Positions 60,621 to 64,000 of a stretch of DNA of 64,000 bases are shown piece after piece. The DNA is taken from NCBI RefSeq assembly GCF_022539405.1, contig NZ_CP054394.1, positions 1,868,501-1,932,500 of the forward strand, read 5' to 3'. The notes beneath the pieces are model-generated. The model ran no database searches. It worked only from the letters and a program-made list of their open reading frames with translations, and had not been told where the DNA came from. The stretch comes from Natranaerofaba carboxydovora (GTDB taxonomy: Bacteria > Bacillota > Natranaerobiia > Natranaerobiales > Natranaerofabaceae). How positions within the stretch are numbered: position 1 is the first letter of the stretch; each line of letters begins with the position of its first letter. Made by a program: the position numbers and the translations under genes.

Positions 60621-61559
60621 TAGTATTTTACATACAGGACATGTTTGACTGGTGTATTTAGGGTTTACAAATTCTACTGCTATGCCTGCTAATTTTGCTT
60701 TGTACTCAATGTATGATGCTAGACGATAGAATGACCATGCATGAAGGTTCTTTTCGTTTTTACGGCTTGTTCTTGCCGTGGTTCTGATATTAGATAGTTT
60801 TTCTAATCTAATGGTGGAAACTTTATTATCTATTGCAAAGTCAACCACTTTACGGCTGATTTTATGGTCCTGGTCTTTCATCCAGCGCTGTTCTTTGTCG
60901 TTGAGGTTTTTGATGGCATTTAATTTTTTTGCTTTTCCTAATTTACGTCGTTTTGTTTTGAATTTTCTGCGGATATATTTGTTTTGTCTGCCGTTACCGG
61001 TGAATTTTGTTTTGCCGGTACTTGTTACTGCGACTGCTGGAGATTTTAGGCCTAAGTCTACGCCCATTATTATATCTGTTTCTTTAGGTTTAGGGTCTGG
61101 TAGTGTTACACATATTTGGGCTATCCACTTGTTTGATTTCTTTGTGATGCGCAGTGTGCCCAGTTTGTTTTTAAGTAGCTCTTTTTGATATTCGGTTAAT
61201 ACGGCTTTTATGGCTATACGCTTTGATTTAGTATTGATACATACTGGAAATTCAATGATGTTGTCTTTGATTTTGTAGTTTTGATTGTTCCATATACAGA
61301 TTGGTTTTTTAAGGATAGGCACTCTTTTTATCTTCTTTGATCTACGATAAACACTTTTTGCATCACGGATTGCTTGATTTTTGACGGCACTTGGCATTGA
61401 TACATTAACATCTTTTGATGATAGTTTTAATGATTTTTTAGCTTGGACCATTTCAGAAACTAGTGTGTTAATGGTTTTTATGTATTCTTTTGATATATCT
61501 ATCAGGTGTTTTTCTTGTTCTTTTGTTGGTAGTAGTTTGATCTTCGCTGTTTTTTCCAT
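60510..61559 (-). CDS. tnpB: TnpB RNA-guided nuclease
   Basis: A 349-residue TnpB. RuvC-I Asp in MGVDLGLKSPAVAV, RuvC-II Glu in TIRLEKLSNIR, the zinc ribbon CPVC...CTCG, and RuvC-III Asp in HRDRVAGMNI are all present, so the nuclease should be active. It starts with the family form EKTAKIKLLPTKEQEKHL. ATG at 61559 follows AAGAGGGTGA; a longer frame overlaps tnpA. TnpB cuts DNA next to the element's target motif and favours its retention. Confidence 0.93.
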   Translation of the reverse strand: MEKTAKIKLLPTKEQEKHLIDISKEYIKTINTLVSEMVQAKKSLKLSSKDVNVSMPSAVKNQAIRDAKSVYRRSKKIKRVPILKKPICIWNNQNYKIKDNIIEFPVCINTKSKRIAIKAVLTEYQKELLKNKLGTLRITKKSNKWIAQICVTLPDPKPKETDIIMGVDLGLKSPAVAVTSTGKTKFTGNGRQNKYIRRKFKTKRRKLGKAKKLNAIKNLNDKEQRWMKDQDHKISRKVVDFAIDNKVSTIRLEKLSNIRTTARTSRKNEKNLHAWSFYRLASYIEYKAKLAGIAVEFVNPKYTSQTCPVCKILNQAKDRKYQCTCGFSSHRDRVAGMNIIHAPVIDGAA

Positions 61560-61563
61560 GAGT

Positions 61564-61965
61564 TCACCCTCTTGTTTTTTGTTCTTCGACATACTTTTTG
61601 ATAGTATCGCTTGATACATTACCTGCTGTTGATACGAAGAAAGAACGTGTCCATAAGCTTGGTAGATGTTTTAAATGTTTGAACTCTTGACGAAGTTTTC
61701 TTGAACTCACCCCTTTTATTTTCGCCATAATTTGAGATGGACTTATTTGTGGTAGAGCATTTAGAAATAAATGCGTATGGTCTTTGTCACACTCAATTGC
61801 CAGTACTTCTATTTCCTGTTCGATACATACTTCATGGACAATTTCTTTAAATCGCTCTTCTACCTTTTGATTTGAAAATATCTTTCTTCGATATCTTGGG
61901 CAGAAAACAAAATGATAGTTGATTAATGATACGGTTGTTTTAGTTCTTCTATATTCTTGTTTCAT
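61564..61965 (-). CDS. tnpA: Y1 (HUH) transposase TnpA
   Basis: A 133-residue single-strand transposase. The HUH motif is HTHLFL and the catalytic Tyr lies in TIKKYVEEQ near the C-terminus. It begins KTTVSLINYHFVFCPRYRRK, typical of the family. Four bases separate it from tnpB downstream. Confidence 0.94.
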   Translation of the reverse strand: MKQEYRRTKTTVSLINYHFVFCPRYRRKIFSNQKVEERFKEIVHEVCIEQEIEVLAIECDKDHTHLFLNALPQISPSQIMAKIKGVSSRKLRQEFKHLKHLPSLWTRSFFVSTAGNVSSDTIKKYVEEQKTRG

Positions 61966-62289
61966 AACTCTAGTGTATATGTTTTTTATTTGTGCTGCAA
62001 CGATAATTTATAAAAAAATGGGCTTTCATCCCACGATTTAAAACCGTGGGCTTTTCGCCCTTGTACTGTAATAATGGATATAGGGAGTTTTCGTATATGG
62101 GATATTAATTCCGGCAAGTGATATCCCAAAAAAATTACTACAGCTAATAGAAAAGTACTTTTTACGTTTTATTTTTTTACTACATATTTAGCAATTTTAA
62201 AGCAGGAATAAAGTGAATAAGCTAGAATTATTTATAAACACATAAATTTTTTAATCCTTTTAGGTCTTTTATAAATTTAATATCGAAGA

Positions 62290-62447
62290 GTTAGGTGCCT
62301 TTATTAATAAGGTTAAAAGGGAATCAGGTGAGAATCCTGAGCGGTCCCGCCACTGTAAGGGTAAGGTTATTTTCAGTATGCCACTGGAGTATCACTCTGG
62401 GAAGGCCGAATCTAACCAATGATCCCAAGCCAGGAGACCTGCCTAAC
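62290..62447 (+). ncRNA. Cobalamin riboswitch aptamer
   Basis: All hallmark blocks are present in order: a 5' strand AGGTGCC, GGGAATCAGGTGAGAATCCT, GCGGTCCCGCCACTGTAA, a variable region with CACTCTGGGAAGGCCGA, and the B12 box AAGCCAGGAGACCTGCC at 62427-62443. Adenosylcobalamin or a related cobamide should bind. It is read rightward. A terminator follows at 62529. Confidence 0.95.
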
Positions 62448-62528
62448 TAGCGTTCACCGCAGAACTACGAAGGATGGGGAGGTGACTATATTCTATTTTA
62501 CTTGCTATATTATAAAATAGATAATACT

Positions 62529-62554
62529 AACTCCCTGTCAGGGGAGTTTTTTTC
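62529..62554 (+). terminator. Terminator in the riboswitch expression platform
   Basis: AACTCCC (62529-62535), loop TGTCAG, GGGAGTT (62542-62548), then T5 and C. It is about 85 bases after the aptamer. The intervening sequence (TCTATTTTA with TATAAAATAGA) can form an alternative hairpin. Confidence 0.85.
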
Positions 62555-62584
62555 TTGACAAATTCTTTTAAGATAGAATACAAT
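62555..62584 (+). promoter_or_regulatory. Candidate pssA promoter
   Basis: Perfect TTGACA (62555-62560) and TACAAT (62579-62584) separated by 18 bases, starting directly at the riboswitch terminator. It would give the phosphatidylserine synthase gene its own start, independent of the riboswitch. Confidence 0.6.
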
Positions 62585-62724
62585 TGAAATAGTAACTGTT
62601 TGAGAACGATTTTCAATCTCATGTGGTTTTTAGCATATATACATCTCTAATAGTTTAAATTCATTAGTTATTTACTTAACAATTATTGTATATAAAAAGA
62701 AATACATATTAAATATTTTGGTGG

Positions 62725-63471
62725 GTGATTAAAATTAAAAAGCTAACACTACACGATGCGAAAAATATTATAGTAAGAAATATCCCCTCGGTTATTACTT
62801 TAAGCAATCTAGTATTAGGCTTTTTCTCTATAATATTTACAATAAATTCTCAATATAAAGTTACATTGACATTAATTATTATATGTATGTTCTTAGACTT
62901 TCTAGATGGCAAAGTAGCAAGGATTCTTGGAGTATCTAGCTCTTTTGGCAAAGAATTAGACTCTTTAAGTGATGTTGTTTCATTTGGTGTAGCACCAGCT
63001 GTATTTACATACACTATCCTCCCTTATAATGCGTATTGGGTTTCTTTAATACTAGCGATTTATTTAATATGTGGCGTATGTAGATTAGCTAGATTTAATG
63101 TAAGCAGCAACAACAATTCTAATTTTAGTGGTTTTCCAATCACCACAGCCGGAGGATTATTAGCTTTATTAAGTTTTTATTATGCGGTTTTCCCTCCATC
63201 TATTTTCTTTATGATAGTAATAGCCTTGTCTATATCAATGGTAAGCAGAATACCTTTTTTTAGTGTAAAAAAAAGTAAAAGTCATAATGCAAACTTAAGA
63301 TATTCAAAATGGTTTAGCTTGCTTTTAGTGAGTTTATTTGGAGTTATTGTACTAATCTATCCTTTTGTTATGGCAATAACTTTAATCTTATACTACTTAA
63401 GCGGTCTAACATTGATATTAAATCATTTTCAACCTACAAATCTAAACTCTCAAATTAAATTTAAGCGGTAA
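62725..63471 (+). CDS. pssA: CDP-diacylglycerol-serine O-phosphatidyltransferase
   Basis: A membrane protein of about 248 residues with the CDP-alcohol phosphotransferase signature DGKVARxxxxxSxxGxxLDSLSD (here LDFLDGKVARILGVSSSFGK then ELDSLSDVVSFGVAPA). The latter tail is typical of PssA. It makes phosphatidylserine, the precursor of phosphatidylethanolamine. Eight or so helices. The start is GTG (next to GGTGG) or an ATT six bases later. It lies 240 bases after a cobalamin riboswitch. Confidence 0.9.
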   Translation: MIKIKKLTLHDAKNIIVRNIPSVITLSNLVLGFFSIIFTINSQYKVTLTLIIICMFLDFLDGKVARILGVSSSFGKELDSLSDVVSFGVAPAVFTYTILPYNAYWVSLILAIYLICGVCRLARFNVSSNNNSNFSGFPITTAGGLLALLSFYYAVFPPSIFFMIVIALSISMVSRIPFFSVKKSKSHNANLRYSKWFSLLLVSLFGVIVLIYPFVMAITLILYYLSGLTLILNHFQPTNLNSQIKFKR

Positions 63472-63519
63472 ATAACAGGTATATTAATAGCCATCTAATA
63501 GCCTTTATTACTAAAAAAT

Positions 63520-63550
63520 AGGCCTCCCTTTAACTAACAAAGAGAGGCCT
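63520..63550 (-). terminator. Terminator between pssA and rubrerythrin
   Basis: AGGCCTC (63520-63526) and GAGGCCT (63544-63550). The T run is on the leftward side, so it ends the rubrerythrin transcript and may also serve pssA. Confidence 0.8.
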
Positions 63551-63588
63551 TAACTTAATTGAAATCCCTATTTTGCAATATTTAATCT

Positions 63589-64000
63589 CTACCAGTTGTA
63601 ATCTCTCATCTCAAAGAACTTTTGTGGGTGATCACAAGCAGGGCATACTTGTGGAGCCTTCTTCCCTGTAATGTTAAAACCACAATTTCTACATCTCCAT
63701 GTTACTTCTTCAGGCTTTTCATACACTTTATTCTCTTTCAAGTTATTAAGCAAACCTAAAAACCTTTCTTCATGGTACTTTTCAGCAATTGCTATATTTT
63801 CAAACACTGAAGCAATCTCTTTAAACCCTTCTTCTTTGGCAACTTCTGCAAATTCAGGGTACATTTCGGCGTGCTCGTGGTTTTCACCATTAGCTGATTC
63901 TTTCAAGTTCTCTTCTGTAGTGCCAATAATTCCGGCAGGGAAGTAAGCTTGTATCTCTGCTTCGCCACCTTCTAAAAACTTAAATAATCGCTTAGCATGT
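63589..64000 (-). CDS. Rubrerythrin (start lies outside the window)
   Basis: The C-terminal 137 residues are visible. Helix sequences HAKRLFKFLEGGE, NHEHAEMYPEFAEVAKEEGF and IAIAEKYHEERFLGLL carry the Glu/His ligands of the di-iron site. The C-terminal rubredoxin domain has CRNCG and CPACDHP (Cys4 iron). Rubrerythrin reduces hydrogen peroxide to water with rubredoxin/NADH in anaerobes. Its presence and that of KatG give two ways to remove peroxide in the window. Confidence 0.95.
   Translation of the reverse strand, partial: HAKRLFKFLEGGEAEIQAYFPAGIIGTTEENLKESANGENHEHAEMYPEFAEVAKEEGFKEIASVFENIAIAEKYHEERFLGLLNNLKENKVYEKPEEVTWRCRNCGFNITGKKAPQVCPACDHPQKFFEMRDYNW

Larger units (their letters stand above)
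60362..62066 (-). mobile_element. IS200/IS605-family element with tnpA and tnpB
   Basis: A 1.7-kb element read leftward: Y1 transposase, then TnpB. The left end carries a hairpin CCCACG...CGTGGG (62030-62050) and the right end CACGCAT/ATGCGTG (60373-60388), typical sub-terminal palindromes of the family instead of inverted repeats. Both genes are intact. The exact cleavage points are not certain. Confidence 0.85.

Overview
The window looks like chromosomal DNA of an AT-rich, anaerobic, probably spore-forming Bacillota. Evidence for the lifestyle: rubrerythrin, a tungsten/molybdenum-type aldehyde ferredoxin oxidoreductase cluster, many ferredoxin-type Cys clusters, a SpoIVB/YaaH-like GH18 protein, a Spo0E-like small protein, and ECF and sigma-54 regulation. 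Proteins are rich in Glu/Asp, which would fit a salt- or alkali-adapted member (for example the Natranaerobiales), but the species cannot be fixed from sequence reading alone. No rRNA, tRNA or CRISPR array was recognised.

Layout. 1-9300: nitroreductase end, a decayed THEP1-type NTPase, a GH18 cell-wall protein, DUF3786, a two-component system, a predicted selenocysteine-containing split-Soret-like c-type cytochrome (in-frame TGA plus SECIS-like hairpin), a YgjP-type protease, an LDCC-type mini-protein and a membrane J-protein. 9370-22350: chemoreceptor, APC-USP transporter, transglutaminase-like protein, HAD phosphatase, VanZ, Tex, YhaM, HD-GYP, and a manganese-type ABC binding protein and permease without an ATPase. 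22735-29530: a signalling region with heavy gene damage. An HD-GYP gene is split by a 2,076-bp transposase-less element (long terminal inverted repeats, 10-bp target duplication) that carries an ECF sigma/anti-sigma pair; a CZB-like chemoreceptor follows, then a cheW broken by a 13-bp duplication and an alpha/beta hydrolase with two frameshifts. 29711-31209: an IS110-family element.

31864-40918: two divergent catabolic units around a PAS-AAA-Fis sigma-54 activator. The left one (ketopantoate-reductase-like, BKACE, GntP permease, carnitine-dehydrogenase-like) has a good -24/-12 promoter and can be read as carnitine to 3-dehydrocarnitine to betainyl-CoA plus acetoacetate. The right one has an AtoE-type fatty-acid permease and a second, closely similar BKACE. 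41000-41800 is a graveyard: a degenerate ORF, a copy of the leader of the manganese transporter and an integrase fragment. 41831-49532 is one eight-gene minus-strand operon: acyl-CoA ligase, two ferredoxin-type proteins, an unknown protein, CooC-like ATPase, Fe-alcohol dehydrogenase, aldehyde ferredoxin oxidoreductase and MoaD.

50018-60304: an orphan GHKL ATPase of MutL/MORC type, a small membrane protein with a possible peptide gene, a hybrid histidine kinase, catalase-peroxidase KatG in higher-GC DNA, and a two-gene unit pairing a B12-binding protein that has the CarH photoreceptor signature Wx9EH with a GGDEF diguanylate cyclase. 60362-62066 is an IS605-type element with tnpA and tnpB. A cobalamin riboswitch with its own terminator but no obvious B12 gene, then pssA and rubrerythrin, end the window.

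Across the window several genes have a well-placed Shine-Dalgarno sequence followed by ATT or ATC and no competing canonical start, which suggests recurrent non-canonical initiation.
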